Below, piece by piece: positions 8,171 through 16,643 of a stretch of DNA of 64,000 bases. Below the pieces are notes generated by a model. That model saw nothing but the letters and a program-made list of their open reading frames with translations, made no database searches and was not told where the DNA came from. Origin of the DNA: Bacillota bacterium. GTDB lineage: Bacteria > Bacillota > Clostridia > Acetivibrionales > DSM-1351. Where the stretch lies: assembly GCA_023390335.1 (NCBI GenBank), contig JAEWCZ010000080.1, positions 1-64,000 of the forward strand, in the 5' to 3' direction. Position 1 is the stretch's first letter. Each line of letters begins with the position of its first letter. A program made the translations under genes and the position numbers.

Positions 8171-10540
8171 ATGCTAGAGATTTCATTCGGAAAAAACAGA
8201 TCTGATACTAATTGGAAGCCTGATTATATGGAATGGGAAGAGTTTGTCGAGATACTTCGGAAGGTACGTAGGACGAACGAAACCATGGCCGAGTATGACC
8301 GTATGCCAAAAGATGATAAGGACAAGATAAAAAATGGTAGAGCCTTTGTCGGCGGTCTTGTAAAGGGTGGAAGACGTAAAAAAGAAAATATTGAAAACCG
8401 CTGGTTGATTACTCTGGATGCTGACAACGCCGACGATGACTTCCTTTTCAGTGTTGACCTTATTCTAGGAGGCACAGCATATGCGGTTTACTCAACACAC
8501 AGCTGTAGACCCAATAAATTAAAATACCGCTTAGTATGTCCCGTTAACCGGGCATTATCACCCGACGAACATGCAGCTGTCAGTCGTAAACTGGCCGACA
8601 AAATAGGTATGACTTACTTTGATAAAACTACCTTTGATGTCCACCGTTTGATGTATCTCCCAAGTTGCTCCAAAGATGCAACTCCTATTCTTGAGATATC
8701 AGAGGGTGAACCGGTTAACGTTGAGGATATACTAAATGAATACCTAGATTGGAGAGATCCTGAGGAATGGACGAAACACCCTGACAGTGAAAAAAATATA
8801 TCTGCCACACTCCAGAAGCTTGGTGACCCGGTAGAAAAACCGGGGGTAATAGGAGTGTTCTGTCGGGTTTATGGTATGCAGGAGGGGATTGAGACTTTCC
8901 TATCTGATATATATTCTCCTACAAATGATGAAAACCGCTGGACTTATACGGGGGGTACATCCTTTGGAGGAATGAGAATTTATGATAACGCTTGGGCTTA
9001 CAGCGAGCATCAGAGCGACCCTGCTAATGATGGTCACTGCCATAATATATTTGATATGGTGCGAATTCATAAATTCGGCTACCTTGATGTTGATGTAAAA
9101 GAACATACACCCGGAACTAAGCTCCCAAGTCATCAGGCCATGCTTGAATTTGCGGCTAATGAACCTGAGGTTAAGCGAATACGATTACAGCAGGACTTTG
9201 ACGATGAGATAGATGAAACAGTGACAATTAATGATGAGCCTCCCCCAAATTGGGAGAGTAAGCTTAAAGTAAACGCTAAAACAGGAATGCCTTTTCCTAC
9301 AGCTAAAAATGCTGAAATAATCCTAAGAAACGGACCTTTTTATAAAACCCTGGCTTATGATGCCTTTGGCAACACAGAAGTTATTCGTGGGCCTCTGCCA
9401 TGGCGACAACGAGAAAGACCACAGCAGGAATATGAGCCATGGCTCGGGGCTGATGACAAAAGAATGCTTCACTATTTCGGAAAGAAATATGAATTCAAGG
9501 CTACAGCTACAATTCAAAATGCATTTACAGAAGTGGTTCATAAGAACACATTTCATCCAATTAAAGAGTATCTGGAATCATGCCAATGGGACGGGGTTAA
9601 CCGGCTTGAAGAGATATTTATAACCTACCTTGGGGCTGAGGATAGCCGTTATGTACGTACTGTAACTAAAAAGATGCTGATAGCAGCTGTTAAAAGGCTA
9701 TATGAGCCAGGCTGTAAGTTTGACTATATGCTTGTACTTGTGGGGCCTCAGGGAGCCGGTAAAAGTAGTTTACTAGCAAAGCTCGGCCGTAAGTGGTTCA
9801 GTGATTCTTTGAGAACTTTTGAGAATAAGGAGGCTGGGGAACATCTACAGGGAGCATGGATATTTGAACTTGGAGAGCTTTCTGCAATGAAAAAGAGTGA
9901 ACTCGAAGAAGTCAAAGCGTTTTTGTCAAAGACGGAAGATAGATATCGTGTAGCCTATGACAGACAGGTGTCAGAGTTCCCGAGGAAGTGTATTTTTTTC
10001 GGTACTACCAATAATCACAACTTTCTTCAAGACCCTACAGGAAACAGGCGTTTTTGGCCTGTAGACGTTGACCCTGACAAGAGAAAACTGGATCATTGGG
10101 ACTACTTGAAAGATGAGGAAATAGGGCAAATATGGGCCGAGGCTTTGACCCTATACAAGGCGGGGGAGTCATTAGAGCTTGATAAGGAAACAGCCAGAGA
10201 AGCAGAGAGGATGCAGGGCATACATACTGAAACAGATCCAAGAGAAGGGCTTATACAGAGGTATCTTGAAACAAAGCTTCCGGTGGATTGGGATGAAAGA
10301 GGCGTATGGGAAAGAAGGAACTACCTTGAAGAGCCTACAGGTGATATCCCAAGAACACGTGTGTGTGCTGCCGAGGTATGGGCTGAAGCGTTGAGACTTG
10401 ACCCTGCAAAGTTTGGGGCGTGGGAGGCACGACCTATATATGATATTCTTCGGAAACTTCCCGATTGGAAAGAGAGAAAAGGAAGACTAACTTTTAAACT
10501 TTATGGTAAACAAACAACCTATGAAAAAGTAGGACAGTAA
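8171..10540 (+). CDS. VapE (virulence-associated E) family primase/helicase
   Basis: 789 residues. The N-terminal half (about 1-200) resembles an archaeo-eukaryotic-primase-like region: WLITLDADNAD carries paired acidic residues and YSTHSCRPNKLKYRLV is the conserved strand-helix. The C-terminal half is a superfamily 3-type VirE ATPase with Walker A GPQGAGKSS starting at 525 and the GTTNNHNFLQD and GNRRFWPVD motifs typical of the family. Likely the main replication initiator/helicase of the phage. The iteron-like repeats directly downstream fit a replication hub. GGTTGAAAG is a weak RBS. Confidence 0.92.
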   Translation: MLEISFGKNRSDTNWKPDYMEWEEFVEILRKVRRTNETMAEYDRMPKDDKDKIKNGRAFVGGLVKGGRRKKENIENRWLITLDADNADDDFLFSVDLILGGTAYAVYSTHSCRPNKLKYRLVCPVNRALSPDEHAAVSRKLADKIGMTYFDKTTFDVHRLMYLPSCSKDATPILEISEGEPVNVEDILNEYLDWRDPEEWTKHPDSEKNISATLQKLGDPVEKPGVIGVFCRVYGMQEGIETFLSDIYSPTNDENRWTYTGGTSFGGMRIYDNAWAYSEHQSDPANDGHCHNIFDMVRIHKFGYLDVDVKEHTPGTKLPSHQAMLEFAANEPEVKRIRLQQDFDDEIDETVTINDEPPPNWESKLKVNAKTGMPFPTAKNAEIILRNGPFYKTLAYDAFGNTEVIRGPLPWRQRERPQQEYEPWLGADDKRMLHYFGKKYEFKATATIQNAFTEVVHKNTFHPIKEYLESCQWDGVNRLEEIFITYLGAEDSRYVRTVTKKMLIAAVKRLYEPGCKFDYMLVLVGPQGAGKSSLLAKLGRKWFSDSLRTFENKEAGEHLQGAWIFELGELSAMKKSELEEVKAFLSKTEDRYRVAYDRQVSEFPRKCIFFGTTNNHNFLQDPTGNRRFWPVDVDPDKRKLDHWDYLKDEEIGQIWAEALTLYKAGESLELDKETAREAERMQGIHTETDPREGLIQRYLETKLPVDWDERGVWERRNYLEEPTGDIPRTRVCAAEVWAEALRLDPAKFGAWEARPIYDILRKLPDWKERKGRLTFKLYGKQTTYEKVGQ

Positions 10541-10698
10541 CAAGGACAGATACCCCAAAAATAGGGACAGTGAGGACAGTAAAAAAATGGGAGTAAGAGA
10601 CAGCAAGGACAGCAAAAGGACAGTAAAAACAAAAAATGCTGTCCCTGTTAAACCCCAATAAAATAGGACATTACAGAGTATAAGGACAGGAAAGACAG
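10532..10698 (+). repeat. GGACAG iteron-like cluster, candidate phage origin
   Basis: GGACAG occurs at 10532, 10544, 10565, 10574, 10607, 10618 and 10684, with one inverted copy (CTGTCC, 10639-10644) and AGACAG variants at 10598 and 10693. Most copies are followed by T/C and an A-run. The first overlaps the end of the VapE gene. Between the replication helicase and a nuclease gene, short iterons in A-rich DNA are what a phage origin looks like. Origin function is inferred. Confidence 0.7.
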
Positions 10699-10766
10699 TA
10701 AAAACCCCTAGATAGATAATAATATTAATATAGAGGGGATATAGGGGGAGTATATATAACTTAAAC

Positions 10767-10790
10767 GCGTGTATAGCGTGTATACGCGTG
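10767..10790 (+). repeat. Tandem GCGTGTATA repeats
   Basis: GCGTGTATA is repeated head to tail at 10767-10775 and 10776-10784, with a partial GCGTG at 10786-10790. The preceding 10700-10760 stretch is very A/T-rich and could be an unwinding element. This is either part of the same candidate origin or an operator for the gene at 10829. Confidence 0.6.
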
Positions 10791-10828
10791 AGAGAGTCTT
10801 TAGTGTCCTAGTGAAAGAAGGATTAAAA

Positions 10829-11089
10829 ATGAGGGAATCAAAAATCGAGAAAACATTAAAGAAATCGGTCGAGGCTAAAGGTGGTAAATGTTTAAAATTT
10901 ATATCTCCCGGCATGTCTGGGGTGCCGGACCGTATCTGCCTATATCCCGGTGGTAAGATATTTTTTGTTGAAACAAAGGCACCGAACAAGAAACCAAGAC
11001 CACTGCAGGAGAAGAGACATAAAGAGCTTAGGGCATTAGGGTTTGAAGTAAGGGTAATAGATTCGGAGGCTGAGGCAAATGAAATTTAA
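10829..11089 (+). CDS. VRR-NUC domain nuclease (phage)
   Basis: 86 residues from the ATG at 10829 (AGAAGG upstream). An upstream in-frame GTG at 10769 exists but lies in the repeat region and has no good RBS. The product is a stand-alone VRR-NUC domain: SPGMSGVPDRICLYPGG carries the active-site D, FFVETKAP carries the E-x-K pair, and a Q/R-rich helix follows. It is a PD-(D/E)XK-type nuclease that may cut branched DNA. The end overlaps the next helicase start by 11 bases, the usual phage pairing of VRR-NUC with SNF2. Confidence 0.88.
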   Translation: MRESKIEKTLKKSVEAKGGKCLKFISPGMSGVPDRICLYPGGKIFFVETKAPNKKPRPLQEKRHKELRALGFEVRVIDSEAEANEI

Positions 11090-12452
11090 GCCACACAAAT
11101 ACCAAGAATATGCGATTGAAAGAATTATTGATACCCCGGCAGTAGGACTGTTTTTAGAGATGGGATTAGGTAAGACAGTAATAACGCTTACCGCACTGGA
11201 CGAGCTACTTTACGATAGATTCGAGGCATCAAGAATTCTCATAATAGCGCCTTTAAGAGTAGCCGAAGATACATGGAGCCGTGAAAGTCAAAAGTGGGAC
11301 CACTTGAAGCATTTGACAATATCGAAGATTCTAGGGGGTAGGAGTCAAAGGGAAAAAGCATTAAAATCAGACGCAGACCTGTACATAATCAATCGTGAAA
11401 ATGTACCTTGGCTGGTAAGTATGACAGGCAGTGATTGGCCCTTTGATACAGTGGTAATAGACGAACTTTCAAGCTTTAAGTCACCATCATCACAGAGGTT
11501 TAGGGCGATGAGAAGAAACAGACCGTTGATAAACCGAATCATAGGACTTACAGGAACTCCGACACCAAACGGACTATTAGACCTTTGGTCACAGATTTAC
11601 CTTCTGGATCAGGGTGAGAGATTAGGGAAAACCATAACTGGATATCGGGAAAGATATTTTACAGCAGGAGCCAGAAGTGGTTATGTGGTGTACGATTGGA
11701 AGCAAAAGAATGAGGCTGAGGAAGCTGTGTTTAATAAAATATCCGACATCTGTATCAGTATGAAGTCAGAGGACTGGTTGGAGTTACCTGAAAGGATTGA
11801 CCGTGTAGTGCCGGTTAAACTGGATGAATCGGCAAAAGCAAAATATCGAAAGCTGGAGAGAGATTTACTTTTGCCCTTAGTGGATGGGGATATAGTAGCA
11901 AATACAGCAGCTGTACTGTCAAACAAATTACTTCAAATGGCAAACGGTGCGGTGTATAACGAAAACCAAGAGATACAGAAAATTCATAATGCTAAGCTTG
12001 ATGCACTTGAAGATATCATTGAAGCAGCAAACGGGCACCCAGTCTTATTATTTTACTCTTACAAGCATGACTTGAGCAGAATCCAAGAAAGATTTACACA
12101 GACAAGAACACTAAGAAAAGGCCCAGAAGGTAGTAGAGATATAGCGGATTGGAATTCAGGAAAAATACAGTTACTTGCAGTACATCCGGGGAGTGCAGGA
12201 CACGGATTAAATTTACAGGATGGCGGTAGCATTATTGTTTGGTTTGGGCTTACATGGAGCTTAGAGTTATACCAACAGGCTAATGCACGTTTACATAGAC
12301 AGGGACAAAAGCAAAGTGTAATTATCCACCATTTATTAGCAGAAGGGACAATCGACGAAGATGTTATGCGAGCTTTGGAGGATAAAGCAACAGGGCAAGA
12401 TGCATTGATGGAGGCTGTTAAAGCCAGAATAGAGAGGGTGAGGGATGAATAA
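11079..12452 (+). CDS. Phage SNF2-type helicase (second of two)
   Basis: 457 residues. Motif I GLGKT is at 29-33, motif II DELS from 128, motif III GTPTPNG follows, and motif VI is in QQANARLHRQGQ. It is only distantly like the first helicase (different motif II and domain spacing), so this is not a recent duplication. It probably works with the VRR-NUC nuclease whose gene it overlaps, in recombination or fork processing. Its TAA overlaps the next ATG by one base. Confidence 0.92.
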   Translation: MKFKPHKYQEYAIERIIDTPAVGLFLEMGLGKTVITLTALDELLYDRFEASRILIIAPLRVAEDTWSRESQKWDHLKHLTISKILGGRSQREKALKSDADLYIINRENVPWLVSMTGSDWPFDTVVIDELSSFKSPSSQRFRAMRRNRPLINRIIGLTGTPTPNGLLDLWSQIYLLDQGERLGKTITGYRERYFTAGARSGYVVYDWKQKNEAEEAVFNKISDICISMKSEDWLELPERIDRVVPVKLDESAKAKYRKLERDLLLPLVDGDIVANTAAVLSNKLLQMANGAVYNENQEIQKIHNAKLDALEDIIEAANGHPVLLFYSYKHDLSRIQERFTQTRTLRKGPEGSRDIADWNSGKIQLLAVHPGSAGHGLNLQDGGSIIVWFGLTWSLELYQQANARLHRQGQKQSVIIHHLLAEGTIDEDVMRALEDKATGQDALMEAVKARIERVRDE

Positions 12453-12637
12453 TGCAGGATGAAGAACAGATTCAGAAATGGAAAGATAAGATTGAATGGT
12501 ATAAAGGGACCTATTTCGGGATGTATGGTAAACAACCTTCTGAGAAGTTAATCGCATCATATTGCAGCATTTATCATATACCCTGGCCGTTGCCAAAAGA
12601 TAATGTAGTCGTTGATGAATGGGATTTCTTGGACTAG
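12452..12637 (+). CDS. Small hypothetical phage protein
   Basis: 61 residues, translationally coupled to the helicase by a one-base TAATG overlap. It is acidic at both ends with a central WKDKIEWYKGTYFGMYGKQPS segment rich in aromatics. No family recognised. Its constant place after the helicase suggests a partner or a small regulator, but this is a guess. Confidence 0.65.
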   Translation: MQDEEQIQKWKDKIEWYKGTYFGMYGKQPSEKLIASYCSIYHIPWPLPKDNVVVDEWDFLD

Positions 12638-12649
12638 GGGAGGCAGAGG

Positions 12650-13084
12650 ATGAAAAAAGATCATATACGAGATTATGCAACCGAGGCATTTAGATTTTAT
12701 GCAAAGAGTGGAGGAAAAGAAGCCTATTTAAACCGCCTTATGGAAGACATAGCTAAGTCAAAAGGTAATGGGATATGTAATCCAACCGAGGCAGCTTTGG
12801 TAAGTAAAGAAAAAATTATGGAATCAAGAGCAGCTGAATTTGCAGATATAGAAGCAGTCGATAGAGTATTAGCAATATTGGTTAAGTCGTGCCAAGGAAA
12901 TTACATACGAAAAGCCATAGAAATGGTGTATTTTAAGGACTGCCGGAAGAATACTGAAAAGGGTGAGATTAGTAAAAGAATTCATTATGCAGAGATACAT
13001 ATTCCTGCGAGCGAAAGGCAAATTTACTACTGGCTTAAGAAGGCTAGAACATTATTTGCTGAGGAAAGGGGATTAAGATTTTAA
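12650..13084 (+). CDS. ArpU-like phage late transcription regulator
   Basis: 144 residues, basic and helical. The C-terminal ~60 residues (ISKRIHYAEIHIPASERQIYYWLKKARTLFAEE) look like the sigma-4-like helix-turn-helix of ArpU/RinA-type phage regulators, which turn on packaging and structural genes. It lies directly upstream of the terminase genes, where such regulators sit. AGGGGAGG precedes the start. Assignment rests on position and general pattern, not on a clear motif. Confidence 0.6.
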   Translation: MKKDHIRDYATEAFRFYAKSGGKEAYLNRLMEDIAKSKGNGICNPTEAALVSKEKIMESRAAEFADIEAVDRVLAILVKSCQGNYIRKAIEMVYFKDCRKNTEKGEISKRIHYAEIHIPASERQIYYWLKKARTLFAEERGLRF

Positions 13085-13175
13085 AAAAACTTTGCAGTAG
13101 TAGGGGTAAATTACATGATATGATGTGTATAGTTGATAAAGTAATAAATATTCACAGGAACTACACAAAAGACGA

Positions 13176-13232
13176 AAGCAGCACACAAAAAAGCGTCGGG
13201 GGGGTTGAAAAATACTCTCCTTTTTGCTGCTT
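13176..13232 (+). other. Hairpin upstream of terminase, candidate packaging or regulatory site
   Basis: AAGCAGCA (13176-13183) pairs perfectly with TGCTGCTT (13225-13232), and inner A-runs and T-runs extend the stem. A run of seven Gs lies in the loop. The 181-bp gap between the ArpU-like gene and the small terminase gene holds no ORF. The hairpin could be a terminator of the early operon, a cos/pac site or a regulator target; the sequence alone does not decide. Confidence 0.45.
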
Positions 13233-13265
13233 AATTCTATGTATTTTGAAAGGATGTGAGCCTGA

Positions 13266-13778
13266 ATGGCTAAATTAACAGCAAAACAAGAAAGGTTTGT
13301 ACAGGAATACCTGATAGACTTAAATGCTACTCAGGCAGCAATCAGAGCAGGATATAGTACAAAGACAGCAACAGAACAGGGAAGTAGGATGTTAACGAAT
13401 GTTAATGTTCGCGCACGTATAGACGAGGCAATGGCCGAACGCTCTCGGCGTCTTGGTGTATCACAGGACAGAATAGTAAATGAACTGGCGAAGATAGCCT
13501 TTATTAATCCTGCTGATGTAGTCAATTTTGATGAAGCTAGGGTCAAGGCATCGGCCGCACAAGATGATACAGCAGCCATTCTGTCCGTGAAGGTTAAGAA
13601 GTCTTTCAGTGATACGGGAGAGACCGTTGAGCGTGAAGTAAAGTTAAACGACAAGGTCAAGTCTCTGGAGCTTTTAGGAAAGCATATAGGAATGTTTAAG
13701 GATAAGGTGGAGGTATCGGGTACGCTTGAAACCGGCACAGAAAAGCTGGAGTCTATTTTACAGCAGTTAAAGGGCTGA
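13266..13778 (+). CDS. terS: Phage terminase small subunit
   Basis: 170 residues of the Terminase_2 family. The N-terminal KLTAKQERFVQEYLIDLNAT and AAIRAGYS region is the conserved DNA-binding helix-turn-helix. The middle (NPADVVNFDEA) and C-terminal KVEVSGT regions are also typical. It recognises the packaging site and loads the large subunit encoded 6 bp downstream. AAAGGATGTGAG precedes the ATG. Confidence 0.92.
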   Translation: MAKLTAKQERFVQEYLIDLNATQAAIRAGYSTKTATEQGSRMLTNVNVRARIDEAMAERSRRLGVSQDRIVNELAKIAFINPADVVNFDEARVKASAAQDDTAAILSVKVKKSFSDTGETVEREVKLNDKVKSLELLGKHIGMFKDKVEVSGTLETGTEKLESILQQLKG

Positions 13779-13784
13779 TGAAGC

Positions 13785-15131
13785 ATGGAGCAATTTTTAT
13801 TATCAGACAAATACAAGGCATTCCTGAAATGTAAGGCTCCGGTGGAGTTCTTGGAGGGGACGACCGCTGCTGGTAAAACCACGGTAGGATGCGTTAAGTT
13901 TATGCTTAAGGTTGCAGAAAGTCCTAAAAAGCTTCATATCCTTTCAGGTTTGGATTTGGGAACTATAGAAAAAAATATAATCAATAAGGATCTCGGTGTA
14001 TGTGATGTATTCGGACCGCTCGTCGAATACAATAGCAATGGTAAGGGTAAACACTCTTTGCCGCATATTTTATATCATACATCCTCAGGGGACAAGATTA
14101 TATATGTTCTGGGTTATGACAATAAAACCCGATGGAAAAAAGCCTTGGGGGGTCAATACGGCTGCTTATACATAGATGAAATCAATATAGCCGATATGGA
14201 ATATGTCCGTGAAGCGTCTATGCGTTGTGATTACCTAATGGCAACACTTAATCCCGACGACCCAAACCTGACGGTTTATAAAGAATACATAAACTGTAGC
14301 CGACCGTTACCGGAATATAAAAATGATGCACCTCCTGAAATAAATAACATGTTAAAGGAAGAACCAAAACCCGGTTGGGTACATTGGTTCTTTTCTTTTA
14401 CGCATAATTTGGGGTTGAGCAAAGAAAAGATTGACCAAATTATCATGAATGTACCAAAAGGTACAAAGCTGTATAAGAACAAAATACAGGGCTTACGAGG
14501 CAGGGCGACGGGCATTATATTTGGCAACTTTACACGAGAAAAAAATGTTATCACAAGGGAACAGGCTAAGAAATATAAATACCTCTACTTTTCGGCCGGG
14601 TTGGATACTTCATATTCACAGGAAAGCCCAGATACATTTGCCTTTATCTTTATAGGGATAACAGACAAGCGTAAGGCTGTAGTACTCGATGAGGAAGTTT
14701 ATAACAATGCTAACCTTGATATACCTCTGGCACCTTCGGACATTGCACCGAGGTTTTTTAAGTTTCTGGAGAAGAACAGAAAGGATTGGGGATTCGCAAG
14801 AGACACCTTTGTCGATAGTGCAGACCAAGCAACTATTACGGAACTTAATAAATATAAGCGTGAACATGCTTGTTTGTACAACTTTCTGAATGCATACAAA
14901 AAGATAACTATTATCGACCGTATACATTTACAGCTTGGATGGATTAACTGCAATGGCATTGTGTTTTATGAGGTAGTTGACACATGTACTAATCACATTG
15001 GCGAGTTAGAAAGTTACAGCTGGAAGGAAGATAAATATGAGCCAGAGGATGCAAACGACCATACGATTAATGCTGGGCAGTATGCATGGATACCGTTTAA
15101 AACAAAGATAGGTAATTATGAGGGGGCATAA
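13785..15131 (+). CDS. terL: Phage terminase large subunit (PBSX family)
   Basis: 448 residues. The N-terminal packaging ATPase has a Walker A-like GTTAAGKTT starting at 25 and a Walker B region around YGCLYIDEINI. The C-terminal nuclease domain includes FSAGLDTSYSQESPD, with a conserved acidic residue, and later FVDSADQATI. It cuts and pumps phage DNA into the prohead through the portal encoded next. It follows the small subunit directly, as in SPP1/PBSX-type phages. Confidence 0.95.
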   Translation: MEQFLLSDKYKAFLKCKAPVEFLEGTTAAGKTTVGCVKFMLKVAESPKKLHILSGLDLGTIEKNIINKDLGVCDVFGPLVEYNSNGKGKHSLPHILYHTSSGDKIIYVLGYDNKTRWKKALGGQYGCLYIDEINIADMEYVREASMRCDYLMATLNPDDPNLTVYKEYINCSRPLPEYKNDAPPEINNMLKEEPKPGWVHWFFSFTHNLGLSKEKIDQIIMNVPKGTKLYKNKIQGLRGRATGIIFGNFTREKNVITREQAKKYKYLYFSAGLDTSYSQESPDTFAFIFIGITDKRKAVVLDEEVYNNANLDIPLAPSDIAPRFFKFLEKNRKDWGFARDTFVDSADQATITELNKYKREHACLYNFLNAYKKITIIDRIHLQLGWINCNGIVFYEVVDTCTNHIGELESYSWKEDKYEPEDANDHTINAGQYAWIPFKTKIGNYEGA

Positions 15132-15134
15132 AGA

Positions 15135-16643
15135 ATGGGGTGGATAAGAGATATGGTGACAAAGGCAGCTATAAAAATACTTAAAATACAACCGGCACTG
15201 GAAAACAAAAATATAACCGTAAGAGAGCCTTTTTCATTCGAGACTAATGCCCTGCGTAACCGATTATGGTATCGTGGTGAACCGTCAGAACTGGAGCAGT
15301 TCTTTAAACAAACAGCTTATGATTCAGTGAGTAGAGGTCGTTTCTGGGCGGCTGTACCAAGTGAAGGGCTGGGCATAAGGAAGATACATTCTGGATTACC
15401 TGCTATGATTGCCGACCGCTTATCCGATATCGTTATTGCTGACTTGGACGGAATAGAGCTTAAGAACCAAGCAGAAACGGATCTATGGGATGAAATAAGT
15501 AAGGATAATAAAGCAAACAAGCTTTTAGGTGAATCAATAACCGAAACGCTTGTTGAGGGTGACGGAGCGTTTAAGATAACAGTTGATACAGACGTTTCAC
15601 TGTACCCGTTAGTTGAGTTTTACGCTGGTGAGCGTGTTGACTACACCTACAAACGAGGACGCCTGCAGGAAGTTATTTTCTATACAGATTACACCGTACA
15701 GTCAAAGGAATATAGGCTTGCAGAGACATACGGCAAAGGGTATATCAGGTATAAGCTTTTTGATTCTTTCGGTAAAGAAGTAGCGTTGACTGTGGTACCT
15801 GAGACAGCCGCTTTAAAAGATATTACATACACCGGTGACTTTATAATGGCGGTACCGCTGATGTTCTTTAAATCACCTAAATGGCAGGGCAGAGGTAAAA
15901 GCCTGTTTGATGGCGGTAAGTCAGACGACTTTGACGCCTTGGATGAAGTTATATCACAGTGGATTGATGCCATCAGGTCAGGCAGGGTACAGAAATACAT
16001 TCCGGAAGACTTAATCCCAAAGAACCCAAACACAGGAGAACTACTAAAGCCGAATGCCTTTGATAATCAGTTTATTAAAATTGGTAGTAGCTTGGCAGAG
16101 GATGCAAAAACCCAAATATCCACTGTACAGCCATCAATCCTTTATGAGGCATTTGTCGCCAGTTACGCTTCAATCCTTGACCTATGTCTGCAAGGTATTA
16201 TAAGTCCCAGTACATTAGGTATAGACCTGAAAAAGACGGATAATGCTGAGGCACAGAGGGAGAAAGAAAAAGCTACACTTTATACCCGTGGCAAAATAAT
16301 CGATGCCCTGACTGAGGTAATACCACAGTTAATTGATATTGTGCTGAAAGTGTACGACCTTATGAACGAACGTGTGGTCAAAGATTATGAAGCAAGCGTA
16401 ACCTTCGGTGAATATGCTTCACCTTCGTTTGACACAGTGGTTGAGACTGTGGGGAAGGCTAAAACATACGGAATAATGTCTACTGAAAGATGTGTAGAAG
16501 AATTGTACGGAGATACATGGACAGACGAAGACAAGGCAGCGGAAGTTTTAAGACTAAAGGAAGAACAGGGATTAATGACAACTGATGAGCCTGCAGTTGC
16601 CGGTCAGGATGGTGATGGGATAGATGGCGACGGAGAAGTATGA
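15135..16643 (+). CDS. Phage portal protein
   Basis: 502 residues matching SPP1-type portal proteins: an N-terminal FETNALRNRLWYRGEPSELE segment, a central stem/wing region, the TDNAEAQREKEKATLYTRG crown-region helix and an acidic C terminus. It forms the dodecameric ring through which DNA is packaged. The gene begins 3 bp after terL and overlaps the minor head protein by 20 bp. Confidence 0.92.
   Translation: MGWIRDMVTKAAIKILKIQPALENKNITVREPFSFETNALRNRLWYRGEPSELEQFFKQTAYDSVSRGRFWAAVPSEGLGIRKIHSGLPAMIADRLSDIVIADLDGIELKNQAETDLWDEISKDNKANKLLGESITETLVEGDGAFKITVDTDVSLYPLVEFYAGERVDYTYKRGRLQEVIFYTDYTVQSKEYRLAETYGKGYIRYKLFDSFGKEVALTVVPETAALKDITYTGDFIMAVPLMFFKSPKWQGRGKSLFDGGKSDDFDALDEVISQWIDAIRSGRVQKYIPEDLIPKNPNTGELLKPNAFDNQFIKIGSSLAEDAKTQISTVQPSILYEAFVASYASILDLCLQGIISPSTLGIDLKKTDNAEAQREKEKATLYTRGKIIDALTEVIPQLIDIVLKVYDLMNERVVKDYEASVTFGEYASPSFDTVVETVGKAKTYGIMSTERCVEELYGDTWTDEDKAAEVLRLKEEQGLMTTDEPAVAGQDGDGIDGDGEV

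Noticed and set aside
10532..10698. GGACAG cluster read as a CRISPR array
   Set aside because: Repeats are only 6-7 bp, irregularly spaced and partly inverted, with no cas genes.
12059..12689. Two overlapping minus-strand frames (158 and 117 codons) over the second helicase end
   Set aside because: Antisense shadows of the helicase and the small coupled gene; no RBS or family match.
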